Positions 22,729 to 36,066 of a stretch of 64,000 nt of DNA are shown one piece after another. How positions within the stretch are numbered: the stretch's first letter is position 1; every line of letters starts with the position of its first letter. This stretch comes from Dolomedes plantarius (Eukaryota; Arthropoda; Arachnida; Araneae; Dolomedidae): positions 189,681,551 through 189,745,550 of the forward strand of contig OU015496.1 of NCBI GenBank assembly GCA_907164885.2, written 5' to 3'. The position numbers and the translations under genes are program-made. Below the pieces are notes generated by a model. It did not search any database and was not told the DNA's origin. It was given only the letters and a program-made list of their open reading frames with translations.

Positions 22729-23151
22729 TAATGCTCTTGGCGAATATTGCATTACAAATGTATCCATGTTTCTCCGCGAATGCTCGTTTCGATGACTTTG
22801 CTCCAAAGGTGCTCCACGATAGTCTTTTCAGTGAGAGCTAGCTGCACTGACTTGTAGTATAACGATCAAAGGAATTCGCTACAAAACCGACGTTCCTGTG
22901 CAGCACGATGTCTCGAATTGAGCGACTCGGCTCGTCGCTCGCTTCCAGACACTGACCACCGAATGCTCGTATTGCATTACATTACATTACACCGTTTGGT
23001 TACAAGTCAATAGCCACCTTGCCGGGTTCTGCTATCCATCTGTGTAACACTCTAATTTAATGAACCAACGCAGCGAAAATTTTTGTATTAATTCATTCTT
23101 GTTGACTTTCGGGACAGTTGTTTCATTTTCACTTTCCAAACATAGCAAGTT

Positions 23152-23515
23152 TGTTGTTGTTGTTGTTGTTGTTGCTAATGCCCCCCGGTTGGAGGTTCCA
23201 TTCACCAGGCCCTAATAGGCTATTGGGCTGAAAGGGGGCGGCTCCTGTTTTGAATTAGCACCACAAAGGTCGGATTCCGACTTAGCTAAATGACCGGTCC
23301 CGTCATTTTGAACCGAGTCAAGTTACGGGACCGGAACACTTGATCCCACACCACCAGAGGTAAATTTGAGGACATTAAAGCCACGACAGATTTTACGTGC
23401 CCCGGAACATGGTAGTGGATTTACAATGACGATCATCGAACCAAGGACATTTAGATCACTGGCCCGCTCTGGCCCGCTACTCTTGCCAAAGGGGCCACTG
23501 CGCCCTAAAGCAAGG
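23152..23515 (-). mobile_element. tRNA-derived SINE with (CAA)n tail
   Basis: On the minus strand the head has a box A-like GGGCGCAGTGGCCCCTTTGG (from 23505 downward) and a box B-like TTGGTTCGATGATC (complement of about 23431-23444). The 3' tail is (CAA)n, seen as (ttg)n at 23152-23175. The body contains 'tttgtggtgcta', shared with the SINE at 36835-37170, so the two are related. About 364 bp. Confidence 0.72.
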
Positions 23516-24214
23516 TTAATTATACTGAATAAGACGATGAATTAGATCTAGGAGTCCGCTAATTTAGATTTATACTCTATATAATTTTCATCAAGCCTGA
23601 TGCTTTCGTTCAATTGTCCATGCGTATGACCCAGACATCATTTTTTTTTTTCACAATCCTGAAATTTTACGGCTAATTTTGCGGTTTTGCAAAGAGAGGT
23701 CAACGCACACGACAGATGTTGAAGTCACGTGATTCAGGCTTGAGGACGATTTATGAACCCATTGCTGACATTTACAAGCAAATATTTTGTAACAAACATT
23801 TCTGCCCTGTTATTTTTCCTTTATCAAAATATATTTTCCCGTTTCTTATAAAGTGGGCTTTTTATCTTGATTCATTAATTTACAGATATTGGAACCAGAC
23901 TATAACTTAAGAGGAAGTTTTATGAAAGCATATCTTTTAAGTTCCGTTTTAACTAATGATAAATATCACGAATGGGCTATTTTATTCTCATACGGAGTCT
24001 TTTTCCATTTAACTTCATTATATTCTTAGATCAACTTGATCAAAATTTTGGACGTGTCCGCTTCAGAAGCATCTGAAATTTTCTTTGCCTCTTATTTTCA
24101 GCAATAGTTTTTGTGTTAAGTCTTGCTGTGTGGTAACCGTACTGAATTCGTTCAGTACGAGGTGAACCTATGGAGACAATTTTTCGAAGGGCTGTCGACA
24201 TGGATTGAAACATT

Positions 24215-24530
24215 TTTTTTTTTATTGTACTCCGGTCATAGAGAACGGAATCTTTTTTCATATCAGAAATTCCGTCCCCCAAAAAAGAATTATTGGCCTT
24301 TAAAATTCAGTATGCCACATTTCTTCCCTGAATAATTCAAATTTAATAGTAATATATCTGTTCCTTTTAAATATTGTAAAAGATATCCGAGTCAAAAATG
24401 TCTTTCTTCATGACGGAGTACATTTTTTTATTAAAAAAACCTTTCAGTCAAGTCTACACTCATCGGAAATATTTTCTCCATAGGTTAACATTGAGATGAG
24501 AGAATCCAGCATGGTTACAATGCAGCAGCC
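24215..24530. repeat. Interspersed repeat family R1, copy 2 (partial)
   Basis: Matches the 3' part of 13405-13830 and 38690-39115, including 'ataattcaaattta' and 'tttctccataggttaacatt'. The 5' part is absent or unrecognisable. Confidence 0.5.
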
Positions 24531-24585
24531 TTGAAACCAAAACTTAGTTATAATGAGGAGTAATTGTCTTCATATTTATGTATAA

Positions 24586-25135
24586 CTAGAAGGTAACCCG
24601 TCATTTTGACGTCATAATACTAATAATGACGTCATAATGGAAAAAGTATATGAAAGTTAAAAAATATCCCGAATTATCTAACAATACTGCATTTAATCCA
24701 CACCTTGTAAAAGCAAACCCTTTCATTATTTTTTATTTATTTACTTTTTCATGCGATTGGAGTAGTTGACTGCCATCCAGTTTTTTACAGCTCACTACGC
24801 GATATGAATACTTGAGCTACTTGATTCATTCACATTCAAGTTTGTTTACTTTCAGAATTCATCGCAAAAGTAAACAGATTTTTAAAAACTGTTAAATATA
24901 CAGCTAAAAACATCCAATTTTTTTTAGTTCTGAATGTTTTATAGAAAAATAGGCTGAACAAACGTGATTTGATGGAGAAGATATTAGTTTTTAGGTAAGA
25001 AAAATTCTGATCCACATCTCAAATTCAAATTAAGCCTAACCGGCTGTTTGTTTACTGAGGGCTTCAATTGAAAGATGAGTACAGCCCGGAAGTGTTATAC
25101 AGAGACAACGGTTATTATATATATAAATAAGTAGA
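24586..25135 (-). mobile_element. Non-autonomous Helitron, family C
   Basis: On the minus strand the element would begin TCTACTTATTTATATATAT and end with a hairpin (GACGTCAAAATGACGGG) followed by ttaccttCTAG at 24589-24586. Flanking bases fit insertion between A and T. The 3' hairpin resembles family B. It is a single copy here, so boundaries are tentative. Confidence 0.5.
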
Positions 25136-25244
25136 TCATTAACTTACGCAACTGCTATTTCAAGTCTAATGCAACTTAATATAAAAAAGAACTAAAATTT
25201 AGTGTATGATTCGGATAAGAAACATACTATATTGCATACAACAG

Positions 25245-25788
<544 letters not shown>

Positions 25789-26040
25789 CATTTATTTATT
25801 TATTCATTCATTTGTGTGTGTGGAGGGGGGTTGCATGTATGTATGAGAAAGTCCTGTAGTAAATGATGCTTCTCATTCATATTACATACAGTTTTGAGAT
25901 AAACTGCATGAGACCTTAATTTGCTTTCTCTTTCATAGCAACCGATTGGCATTTCCAAATAATATTGAAAATTCTTTTGTTTCCAGCATCTTCGAATTTC
26001 TAAATCCTTCCTCGACAGAGGTAAATGTGGTGAAGGAATT
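25789..26040. repeat. Dispersed repeat family R3, copy 3 (truncated)
   Basis: Repeats the first ~250 bp of copies 1 and 2, then diverges after 'ctcgacagaggtaaa'. It is in the same orientation as copy 2, so the pair with the intervening (TA)n is a local direct duplication. Confidence 0.85.
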
Positions 26041-26811
26041 ACTACAAATAAAAAAAAAACAAAAAAAAAATCTCCGTGTATTGTATTTGGCAATTGCATT
26101 ATTGCATCGCTCCGTTCAATGCATTTGGCATAGTTTACCAATTATTGGCTTTTTCTTTTTCTTTTTTCAGTGTCAAAAGAAATGCCCTATAAATGCAGCG
26201 TCTATCGCGACATTTATAGCTTATTCTGTACCTGTTCGTCACTAAATATAGCTATGATATCATCGAATAAGGCAATAAAAGCCATGAGGTGATAATACAG
26301 CAATGATGACTAATCATTTCAAACTGATGACAATGTTTGATATATTTGATTTTTTTTTTCCACTGTAAGTAACAAAACGTTCCAAATAGCACATAAACCA
26401 ATCTTATCCTCAAGTATTTTGAGTTTAATTTTTTTTTCTCCCAATTTTAATTCAAACTTTCGTATCACGCATCTTCCTTTGTCACGCATGAAGCTAAACA
26501 ATGACTAACTCCAAACGTTCTTTTTATGAACCCTTTTCTTTCAGATTTACTACGCGTGAAAAATATTTATTCCTCCCGAGTTTTTCCTCCCGTCTGCTTC
26601 CTAAAGGTGGAGGGGAAAAAGAACAAACACATCATCTCTCCTTTTCAGCGAATCCGATCTTCTGAGTCATTCTTTATACCAATTGGATGGGGAGGTCAAT
26701 GCACAAGAGTGAAATTTAAATCACATGAATCAGCCCTAATGACGATTTATGAACCCATTCTTTAACATTTGCACGTAATTCTTGGGTAACACGGTCCTCG
26801 TTATTTTTCCA

Positions 26812-28620
26812 GTGTTATGGGGACATAAAATTTTTATTATAGTATTTTCTATTTTACGCGCATTTCGTAGTGATTTTTGCCCTGAAATGTGTCTTCTTAT
26901 ATAAGTCATTATACACAAAAAAGTAGTATTAAAGTGGTTGCACAGTTTAAAATTTGATTTAAAGAAATTAAGGGAACATAATATTTTCAAATTTTTAATA
27001 TGTACATGCATTCCGTGATGAGTTTTGCCCTCAAATCCGTCTTCATATAAAAGTCATTATACGCATAAAAATGGTAGCATAGATTAAAATTTGATATAAA
27101 AACATTAAAAGGACAATTTTTTTTATATTTTATATTTACAGGCATTTCGTAATGACTTTTGCCCTGAAGTGTGCTTTCATATAAAAGTCATTATACACAT
27201 AAAGAAATAGTTTCACAGTTTAAAATTTGATTCAAAGAAATTATGGAGACCGAAAAATTTTTATATTTTCTATTTAATCGCATTTCGTAATGACTTTTGC
27301 CCTGAAATGTGCTTTCATATAAAAATCATTATACACATAAAGAAATAGTTGCACAGTTTAAAATTTGATTCAAAGAAATTTAGGGCACATAAAATTTTTA
27401 TATTTATATTTAGACGCATTTCGTAATGACTTTTGCCCTGAAAAGTGTTTTTATATAAAAGGCATTATACACATAAAGAAATAGTTCTACAGTTTAAAAT
27501 CTGATTCAAAGAAATTAAGGGGACATAAAATTTTTATATTTTCCATTTAGACGCATTTCGTAATGACTTTTGCCCTGAAATGTGTTTTCATATAAAAGTC
27601 ATTATACACATAAAGAAATAGTTGCACAGTTTAAAATTTTATTCAAAGAAATTATGGGGACGTAAAATTTTTACATTTTCTATTTACACGCTTTTTTTTT
27701 TTTGCTCTAAAATTATGTTTTCATATAAAAGTAATTATATGCATATTGATTGTCACATAGTTTAAAATTTGATTTAAAGAAATTAAGGTGACAGAAATTT
27801 TTTAATGTTTTCTATTTACAAGCATTTCGTAATGATTTTTGCCCTGAAAAATGTGTCTTTATATAAAATTCATTATACACACAAAAATAGTTGCACAATT
27901 TAAAATTTCATGTAATGATATTAAGGGGACAGGAATTTTTTTATATTTTTTATTTACACGCATTTCATAATCATTTTTGCCCTGAAATGCGTTTTTATAT
28001 AAAAAACGTTATATTATATTCATAAAAAAAATCACAGTTTAAAATTTGATTTAAAGAAATTAGGAGGACATAAATAGTTTTGTTTTCTATTTATATGCAT
28101 TTCGTAATGATTTTTGCCCTTAAATGTGTCTTCATATAAAAGTAATTATACACATAAAAATAGCTGCACAGTTTAAAATTTGATTTAAAGAAATTAAGGG
28201 GACATAAATTTTTTTATATTTTCTATTTGCACGCATTTCCTTATATATTTTGCGTTGAAATGTGTCTTCATATAAAAAGCATTATATTATACATATAAAA
28301 ATAGTTGCGCAGTTTAAAATTCGATCTAAAGAAATTAGGGGCACATAAGATTTTTATGTTTTCTAAATACAGGAATTTCGTAATGATTTTTGCCCTGAAA
28401 TGTGTCTTCATGTAATAGTAATTATACACATAAAAATCGTTGCACAATTTAAAATTTGATTTAGAGAAATTAAGAGGACATAAGAATTTTTTTTAAATAT
28501 ATTTTATATTTGCACGCATATCGTAATGATATTTGCCCTGAAATGTGTCTTTATATAAAATTCATTATACGCATAAAAATAGTTGCACGGTTTATAATTT
28601 AATTTAAGGAAATTTTAAGT
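26812..28620. repeat. Diverged satellite, ~136-140 bp unit, about 13 copies
   Basis: The core 'cgtaatgatttttgccctga' recurs at about 26871, 27016, 27151, 27289, 27425, 27560, 27700, 27827, 27968, 28105, 28240, 28383 and 28525. Between cores each unit has 'cattatacacataaa', 'gcacagtttaaaatttgatt' and 'gacataaaatttt'. Copies are clearly diverged, so the array is older than the 71-bp and 171-bp arrays. Confidence 0.92.
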
Positions 28621-29104
28621 TCAAACTTTACGACATGTTTAGTTTTTGGTATGTATGTTTAACCAATAGCTGTTTTTGCATTTTTCACCCCTTTACTGCC
28701 TACGGAGAGTTTCATATTCATTTGTCTTCAGTATTTATGAAAATTACATTTATAAAGTTTTTAATCAATTTAAAGGGCAATAAAATAAAAGAAATTTTCA
28801 GAATGTAATGGATGGTATTCAGAGAATTAAAAGCTGCTACATATTGGGTTGGTATGTCCTTTAAGTATGACCAGTGCCTTTGAAAACACTAGCTTCGAAA
28901 ATACCGAGGTCGATTCCTACTGCTTGCAGGCAAAGTAAATTGTGCATCAGTTTTTATTTTAAACCTGTGAAGAAATTTGTTGAAAATGCAAATAGTCTAG
29001 TTTTACATGTATATATTAAAATGTTAAATGAGAATTTTATTAAAATAAAGAATGGTTAGAAATTAAAATTAAGCTTCCAAGCTCATTCCCTGTCAAAGTT
29101 TCTA

Positions 29105-29400
29105 ATTCTAATTTAGAAATCCATTATGACATGATCGATCCCCCTCATAGATCATTTTCTAGATCTTTTTATTTATACTGCTAAAGCTTAAAGTTTCCCT
29201 CGCGTATCATTTTCTAGATTTTGTTATTTATACTGCTTGAGCTTAACACTTCCCTCGGGTAAAATTTTGTAGATTTATTCATACTCCTTAAGCCTAACGT
29301 TTCCATCGTGCATCATTGTCTAGATTTTATTTATACTGAAGCTTAAAGCTTCCCTCGTGTATCATTTTCTAGATCTTGTTATTTATATGTCTTAAGATTA
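29105..29400. repeat. ~60-bp tandem repeat, about 5 copies
   Basis: The block 'atcattttctagat' plus 'tatttatactg' and 'cttaa..tttccctcg' recurs five times with variable spacing. Confidence 0.75.
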
Positions 29401-30725
29401 ACTAGTTGACTTTTTGTAAATGCCCATATTTCTAAATTTTTTAACGATTTTTTTAAGTTTCATAATTTAGAAAAAAACTCAGTGTTTTTTTTAGCCCTGC
29501 GATTTTTAACAATTTGTTCCCATTTGACATGGAAAGAAAAGCCCAAATCAGGATTTTTATCTTAGCGTTAACGTTTCAGCCCTTGGAATTTCAAGCTGCA
29601 AGTACTTAATTCATTCTAAACCCCAACTTCCTTGGTTCTACGTACCAGTTTAAAATTTCTCATGGAAATGTACCATAAAAATAATTAAGATAATCTCATC
29701 GCGTGAAGAAAATTGTTTTCTACACTGCTTAATAATCCTTTGTTGGAACTTCTGTTTGCTCAAGGCATCAGTTGGCATGGCAAATCATCAGTACGAGTAC
29801 TTGGCTGATTTTCCAGTCAGCTGTTGCTAATCACAGATTAGCAAATGCCTATTTTTGAATTCTGTTTGCTACGCATGAAGGTAGGCATTTCAATAAAGAT
29901 CGTGTTGTCTAGGATTTTTTTTCACCAGTTAATTTTTTATAGGACATTAAATTTTTGGGTCCGTCGCTACAAAATTAATATTTATTTTAACCAAAATTAT
30001 AGAATAAAAAAATCCCGGTTCGAGATTTCAAATACGCACCGCGGTGTCATAGATTGAATTAATTTTATTGTAGTCCTCTGTTAAACGTCTCTAAGCCGTT
30101 GCTATTTTACTATGTTTTGTTGGAAATTTTGGCGAACATGAAAAATGCGAAGCTTTTTAAGAGTTAACATGTATTACAACATTGGTGTCTATCACTACAA
30201 ATTTTAAATTGTTTTGAAAAAAAAATGAAATTAAAGTATAACTATTTTTTAAAACTATGCGCATTGCATTTAAAGAACTATTTTTATATACAGAAAAGAA
30301 AATTAAATATTTTCATTTGTTAACCTACGATTAGAAAAGCACCGGAAGGCACCGTCTAAAATTTGATTCAATCTGTAGTGGTGTTCTTACAGTATTAGTT
30401 AGTAATATTTCTAATACATTTACCAACAGAAGGTTGAATATATTAGAAATATTTGGATCTATAAATTAGAAAAGCACACTATCACTGTAGCTATACGCTA
30501 TATGAAAGTTAGCAGCTTCCAATAACACTAATCGTATGTTACCATATTTATTGATTGCAAATCAATTTAAAACTCTCTATTCTTCATTATTCACTGTTAC
30601 ATTACTTATTGTTTTTATAAGCTATTACTTGTCTTTAATTACTATCTTCTATCCCTTCCCCTAATCAGGAATCATTATTTCCCTCTTCACAAATGCAAAT
30701 GTACTTGTTATGACGTGTTCACATA

Positions 30726-32486
30726 CAAGGTGCGGCCATTAATTTCCAGGACTGATCTAATAACTCCAGAAAATATTACATAAAATACATACCCATTTTA
30801 TATGTTTCAAAGTAACTCCTACCTGCCGTAATGCACTTCTGTGCTCGGCTGTATAAGTTTCGGAAACAACTTTTAAAGTCCTCTTTCGGAATGCTGTTTA
30901 ATGTGGACGTCTCCGTTTTCTTGATGGCTTCGACATCCTCAAATCTTGTTCCCATCAGCAAATTAGCCCAGCATGACGTCTTGAGATGCAGCATCCCCCA
31001 AATGCACTTCTGTGCTCGCCTGTATAAGTTTCGGAAACAACTTTTTAAGACCTCTTTCGGAATGCTGTTTAATGTGGACGTCACCGTTTTCTTGATGGCT
31101 TCGACATCCCCAAATCTTGATCCCTTCAGCAAGTTGGCCCAGCATGACGTCTTGAGATGCAGCATCCTCGAAATGCACTTCTGTGCTCGGCTGTATAAGT
31201 TCCGGAAACATCTTTTAAAGTCCTCTTTCGGAATGCTGTTTAATGTGGACGTCACCGTTTTCTTGATGGCTTCGACATCCCCAAATCTTGATCCCTTCAG
31301 CAAGTTGGCCCAGCATGACGTCTTGAGATGCAGCATCCTCGAAATGCACTTCTGTGCTCGGCTGTATAAGTTTCGGAAACAACTTTTTAAGTCCTCTTTC
31401 GGAATGCTGTTTAATGTGGACGTCACCGTTTTCTTGATGGCTTCGACATCCCCAAATCTTGATCCCTTCAGCAAGTTGGCCCAGCATGACGTCTTGAGAT
31501 GCAGCATCCTCGAAATGCACTTCTGTGCTCGGCTGTATAAGTTCCGGAAACATCTTTTAAAGTCCTCTTTCGGAATGCTGTTTAATGTGGACGTCACCGT
31601 TTTCTTGATGGCTTCGACATCCCCAAATCTTGATCCCTTCAGCAAGTTGGCCCAGCATGACGTCTTGAGATGCAGCATCCTCGAAATGCACTTCTGTGCT
31701 CGGCTGTATAAGTTCCGGAAACATCTTTTAAAGTCCTCTTTCGGAATGCTGTTTAATGTGGACGTCACCGTTTTCTTGATGGCTTCGACATCCCCAAATC
31801 TTGATCCCTTCAGCAAGTTGGCCCAGCATGACGTCTTGAGATGCAGCATCCTCGAAATGCACTTCTGTGCTCGGCTGTATAAGTTCCGGAAACATCTTTT
31901 AAAGTCCTCTTTCGGAATGCTGTTTAATGTGGACGTCACCGTTTTCTTGATGGCTTCGACATCCCCAAATCTTGATCCCTTCAGCAAGTTGGCCCAGCAT
32001 GACGTCTTGAGATGCAGCATCCTCGAAATGCACTTCTGTGCTCGGCTGTATAAGTTCCGGAAACATCTTTTAAAGTCCTCTTTCGGAATGCTGTTTAATG
32101 TGGACGTCACCGTTTTCTTGATGGCTTCGACATCCCCAAATCTTGATCCCTTCAGCAAGTTGGCCCAGCATGACGTCTTGGAGATGCAGCATCCTCCATT
32201 CTCTCCGAACTTAGCACCGGTAGACTTATTCTTGTTTCCAAACTGAAAGATTTGCTGAAGGGAACAAGATTTGAGGATGTCGAAGCCATCAAGAAAACGG
32301 TGCGGCCCCATTAAACAGCATTCCGAAAGAGGACTTTAAAAGTTGTTTCCGAAACTTATACAGCCGAGCACAGAAGTGAATTACGGCAGGTGGGAGTTAC
32401 TGCGGAACACATTAAATGCGTATGTATTTCATGTAATATTTTCTGGAGTTATTAGATGAGTCCTGGAAATTAATGGCCTCACCTTG
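30726..32486. mobile_element. Mariner-derived foldback element with amplified transposase C-terminus
   Basis: It is 1,761 bp with inverted ends CAAGGTGCGGCCATTAATTT and the complement of CAAGGTGAGGCCATTAATTT, flanked by TA. Both arms are copies of a mariner transposase 3' end, facing outward. The left arm (minus strand) ends GRSYFETYK. The right arm (plus strand, about 32195-32400) has SPNLAPVDLFLF with the presumed third catalytic Asp, then GTRFEDVEAIKK. Between them lie eight 171-bp repeats belonging to the left arm. No complete transposase is present. Confidence 0.88.
30831..32198. repeat. 171-bp tandem array (8 copies) of mariner transposase sequence
   Basis: Units start at 30831, 31002, 31173, 31344, 31515, 31686, 31857 and 32028. 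Each is exactly 171 bp (57 codons). The minus-strand frame encodes the transposase C-terminal segment, with GDVEAIKKTVTSTLNSIPKE and FRNLYSRAQKCI in each unit. Units 5-8 encode identical peptides. Unit 4 differs by QLF for HLL on the plus-strand reading, and units 1-2 are the most diverged. Because the period is a multiple of three and no stop falls in either frame, both strands remain open (511 codons minus, 471 codons plus). I regard neither as a host gene. Confidence 0.93.
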
Positions 32487-34365
32487 TAAAATTCGTCAGC
32501 GCAAGCTTTAAAGATTCCGTCGTCGCTGATTGGTTAAATGGGTCAATAATTGGTATATGATTGGTTAAAAATTTTAACGTTGACGCTGACGTATTTTGTA
32601 TGTGAACAAGCCCTTACTATAGATCAGTTATTTATGTATCACATATACTGATTTTTTTTAAATGTTTCAAATTTTTTCCGGAAAGTATTTTATTTACAAT
32701 CTAAAATTTAATTATATGAACAATATGAAATGAAAATTATAGAAACAAATTTCTTAAAAGAAAAGAAAAAAAATACAATAATGACTAGACTTCACTGCTG
32801 TCTGGTATGAGAGAGTATCAATCCAAGCATTTTACAGGTAAAGTTGTTACAGATATTCAGCGGTAATGAACTTCGACGATGTTTCCTTTTATGTTACTTA
32901 CAGAATATAAATCGAAGAACTTTTGGTCGTTAGAAAGCAGTAAAACCGTAATAAAACTTTTTTTCTGGTGTTTGTCACAAGTCAGGGAAATTTTTGTTGT
33001 TTCGGGTCTTAAATCAGCGACTTGAAGTGGTCGTCTCTTTAGAAAAAAAAATATGCATTCTCAATATACCGATTACCATAATTGTGTACTTTTGCCAATT
33101 ATTTTTTACTCAGACTTTTACCCCATGATATTTGAGCAAGTACATTTTAATAACTCTTCCAAAAAATATTAAAAATTTTATTATAATATCCGTGTCCTTG
33201 AAGTGTTCGTAAATTTAGAAAAGAAAATATGCTTTCTCAATATACCGTTTACCGTAATTGTATATTTTCGCCAATTATTTTTTACTGAGACTCTTACCCA
33301 ATAATATAAGCAAGTATATTTTGATAATTGTTCCGAATGAAAAATTGAAAATTTTATTATGATTCATCTCTTCTTGGATCTCATAATTTGTAAAACAAAG
33401 GGTAAAATCATACTTGCTGCAAACGTTAGCAACTAACGGTATTCCTAGCACCAGCTGGAAGCAGCGAAAGGTTATCGATAGAAGTTTATCGGAGTATTTT
33501 TAAGCGATTCAGGCTGTATTTTTAGAATATGTTCCCGTTGGGGAGGGAAAAATATTTTGGCTGATAAAATACCGAATTTCTATAAACTTTGACACGTTTG
33601 CTATCAGTGTTAACATACGTAATTACTCGCAAATACCTCAAAAGCATCTTGCACAGCTGTGAACTTTGCAAATACCGTTGGCAACAGTAATGTTTGCGAA
33701 TCGATTGGACACTTCTGTTTAGCGGTACATTATATCTAAGAGCCTCCCAAATTTCGAAATAACATTTATTCAAAGGTTAAGAGGGGGCTTTAGGATGTTA
33801 ACACCAAATTATCCTCCTATCGTCTGTTAATATTTTTCTGTGCGATAATCATATCTCAACAGGGCCTGAAGTCTAGATTTTGAAATGCTGGGGAAGAAAT
33901 GTGTTAAAAATTAAACGTGATAATGAAAAAAAAGTCGCTATCTTTAATTTTGTTGTAGATTATCGCTTGATGTTCAAAATTATGGGTCACTGATTGTCGC
34001 ATTTATATAAGCTGCTCGTTGCTCCCAGGAATATGTGTTGGGCAGTTATTACTTTTTTTTTATAATTATAAAACTCCTCAAACAGATTGAAGGAAGATTA
34101 CTTGATACAACATTTCACCAAAAACGATTAAAGAGAACATACCCTTTTAAAAAATATCTGTTTTCGTCTGTAACACTTTTTTTTTCGTTTGTTTGTTTCA
34201 CATTACACAAATCCAAATCATTTCCCTTGCATTGAAGTAGACCCCTGTAGATGTTAAAGCAGCATATTTCTGAACTCTTTACTAAACTTATATACCTCAG
34301 GTTATCGAGTTGTATTAAACTATTACAGGGCCTATATTTATTATTTTTAAGAACAACTACATTTA

Positions 34366-34551
34366 GGGCCTGTTCACATAGGAGTCCGTTGCGTTGCGTT
34401 AAGGAAAAGATGACGTTGAGACGAAAATAAACCAATCATAGGCGTTAAAAATTTCATTGCTAATCGTTTGGAGGCATATGATTGGTTTATTTTCGTCTCA
34501 ACCTCATCTTTTACTTAACGCAACGCAACGGACTCCTATGTGAACAGGCCC
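34366..34551. mobile_element. PIF/Harbinger-like MITE, copy 4
   Basis: GGGCCTGTTCACATAGGAGT is exactly inverted at 34551, with TTA on both sides (34363-34365 and 34552-34554). The 186-bp palindromic body is nearly identical to 63569-63755. Confidence 0.92.
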
Positions 34552-34563
34552 TTAAGCTTCCTG

Positions 34564-35013
34564 TCTACATATTTAAGTTACTAATCCGATTATTTGGGCA
34601 GTCCGTGAGAGAAAACTACTGCATCAATTTTCTTCATTTTGACCTTAAACGAAAGATTTTAATCTATAGATATGTCAAATTTGGTTTTTGTAACCGCAAT
34701 TTTTATTAATTAGAGTTAATTTACAATTTTTAAAAAAATTGTTTTCTGCGCATGCTCAGTAACATTTTTAAAACTGGCTTTAGATACTTACTAAGCACGA
34801 AGCCGCATGAATATGTTCATTTGTTTATTCCGAGGAATATCTGTCATTGCATAGCTATATTTCTTTTTATTGGGTTCAACAGTAATTTTTTAAAGTATAT
34901 TTCTCTCTTCTTCATATTATTATTTTCAACAGTTGGCAATGATGTGTTGAGTATAATTTGTGTATTAGTACATTTATTTAGTTTCCAGCCGTCATGGTTT
35001 GACGGGTGCCAAT
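34564..35013 (+). mobile_element. Non-autonomous Helitron, family B, copy 1 (3' end decayed)
   Basis: Begins TCTACATATTTAAGTTAC and ends at the hairpin 'gtcatggtttgacgggtgcc' without an intact CTAG. It shares 'gggcagtccgtgagagaaaa' and 'tctgcgcatgctcagt' with the copies at 35460-36066 and 49008-49607. Confidence 0.65.
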
Positions 35014-35459
35014 TATTTTTTATTTAATTCCGTGATTGCTATTTGTGAAGAGTCAACTGTATATGATAATTCAACATGAAAAGCTTTAAAAGCTTCAGTT
35101 TAAGGTGCCTCGAAATAAGTGATGGCATGAACACACAATTACTTTTCAGAATTGTAGTTTCGGTGAAATGCTACACTTTCTAAAATGGTTGAGGGTTATG
35201 TATTCTCGACACTTTACCGCCAGTTTCTAATTTTTTTTTTCTCCTTTGACTTCAACCACAGATAAACAACGTAGCCATTTTTTGGCGAGGAAGTATAGGA
35301 CACGGTGTCTAGCGAAAACAAAATTAAGGTTTGTTTTTTTATTAAAACATTATGATAATTAATTTATAAAGGGGACCAGGGGGCGCTGGCCTTCCCTGCG
35401 TCCTTACTACAGATAATATCTTACTTGTAAAACTTTTTGTCTATACTCGGTATGCGGTA

Positions 35460-36066
35460 TCTATATATTTAAGTTGCTAAGCCGACTTTTTGGGCAGTCC
35501 GTGAGAGAAAATTACTGCATCAATTTACTTCATTTTGGTCTTAAACGAAATGTTGTAACCTGTAGATTTGTCAAATTTGGTTTCTGTAACCGAAATTTCT
35601 ATTAATTAGCGATAATTTACAATTAAAAAAAATTTATTTCTGCGCATGCTCAGTTGCATGTTTAAATCTGGCTTTAGAAACTCACTGTTTCTGCGCGTGC
35701 TCAGTGACATGTTTTAATGATAGAAACGTTTATTCCGGGGCGTCTCACTAGATCTTTTTCTGCCATTTTTATTTTTATGATAATTATGTTTGTGAAATAT
35801 AAGATTAAACCTGACGGAAATTGTTTATTTCTCGCTGTTTAATTAGCGATAATTTACAATTAAAAAAATTGCTTTCTGCGCATGCTCAGTGGCATTTTTA
35901 AATCTGGCTTTAGATACTCACTAAGCAAGAGGCAGCTTAAACACATTAATTTGTTTCTGCGCATTATTATGATTTTCAACATTTGGCAATGCTGTGTTGA
36001 GTATAATTTGTGTATTAGTACATTTATTTACTATTTAGCCGTCATGCTTTGACGGGTATTAACTAG
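35460..36066 (+). mobile_element. Non-autonomous Helitron, family B, copy 2
   Basis: The 5' end is TCTATATATTTAAGTTGC after A 35459. The 3' end is the hairpin gtcatgctttgac plus gggtattaaCTAG (36063-36066) before T 36067. 607 bp. Internal 'ctgcgcatgctcagt' is repeated three times. Ends and A|T insertion fit Helitron rules; no protein is encoded. Confidence 0.78.

Larger units (their letters stand above)
30711..32613. mobile_element. PIF/Harbinger-like MITE, copy 3, split by a mariner foldback insertion
   Basis: The left end TGACGTGTTCACATA (30711-30725) follows TTA (30708-30710). The right part (32487-32613) ends in the complement of GGGCTTGTTCACATAC, followed by TTA (32614-32616). Left and right parts rejoin only if 30726-32486 is removed with one TA, and then match the MITE at 61469-61598. 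The MITE is therefore the older host of the insertion. Confidence 0.85.

Noticed and set aside
23431..23505. tRNA gene on the minus strand
   Set aside because: Same reason: a tRNA-like head followed by a long body ending in (CAA)n.
30831..32246. 471-codon plus-strand open frame as a host gene
   Set aside because: It is the antisense of the repeated mariner transposase segment. It stays open only because the 171-bp period is a multiple of three.
30776..32311. 511-codon minus-strand open frame as a functional repeat protein
   Set aside because: Its first ~40 codons are antisense of the right arm and the rest is tandem transposase C-terminus. There is no start context, and no N-terminal or complete catalytic domain.
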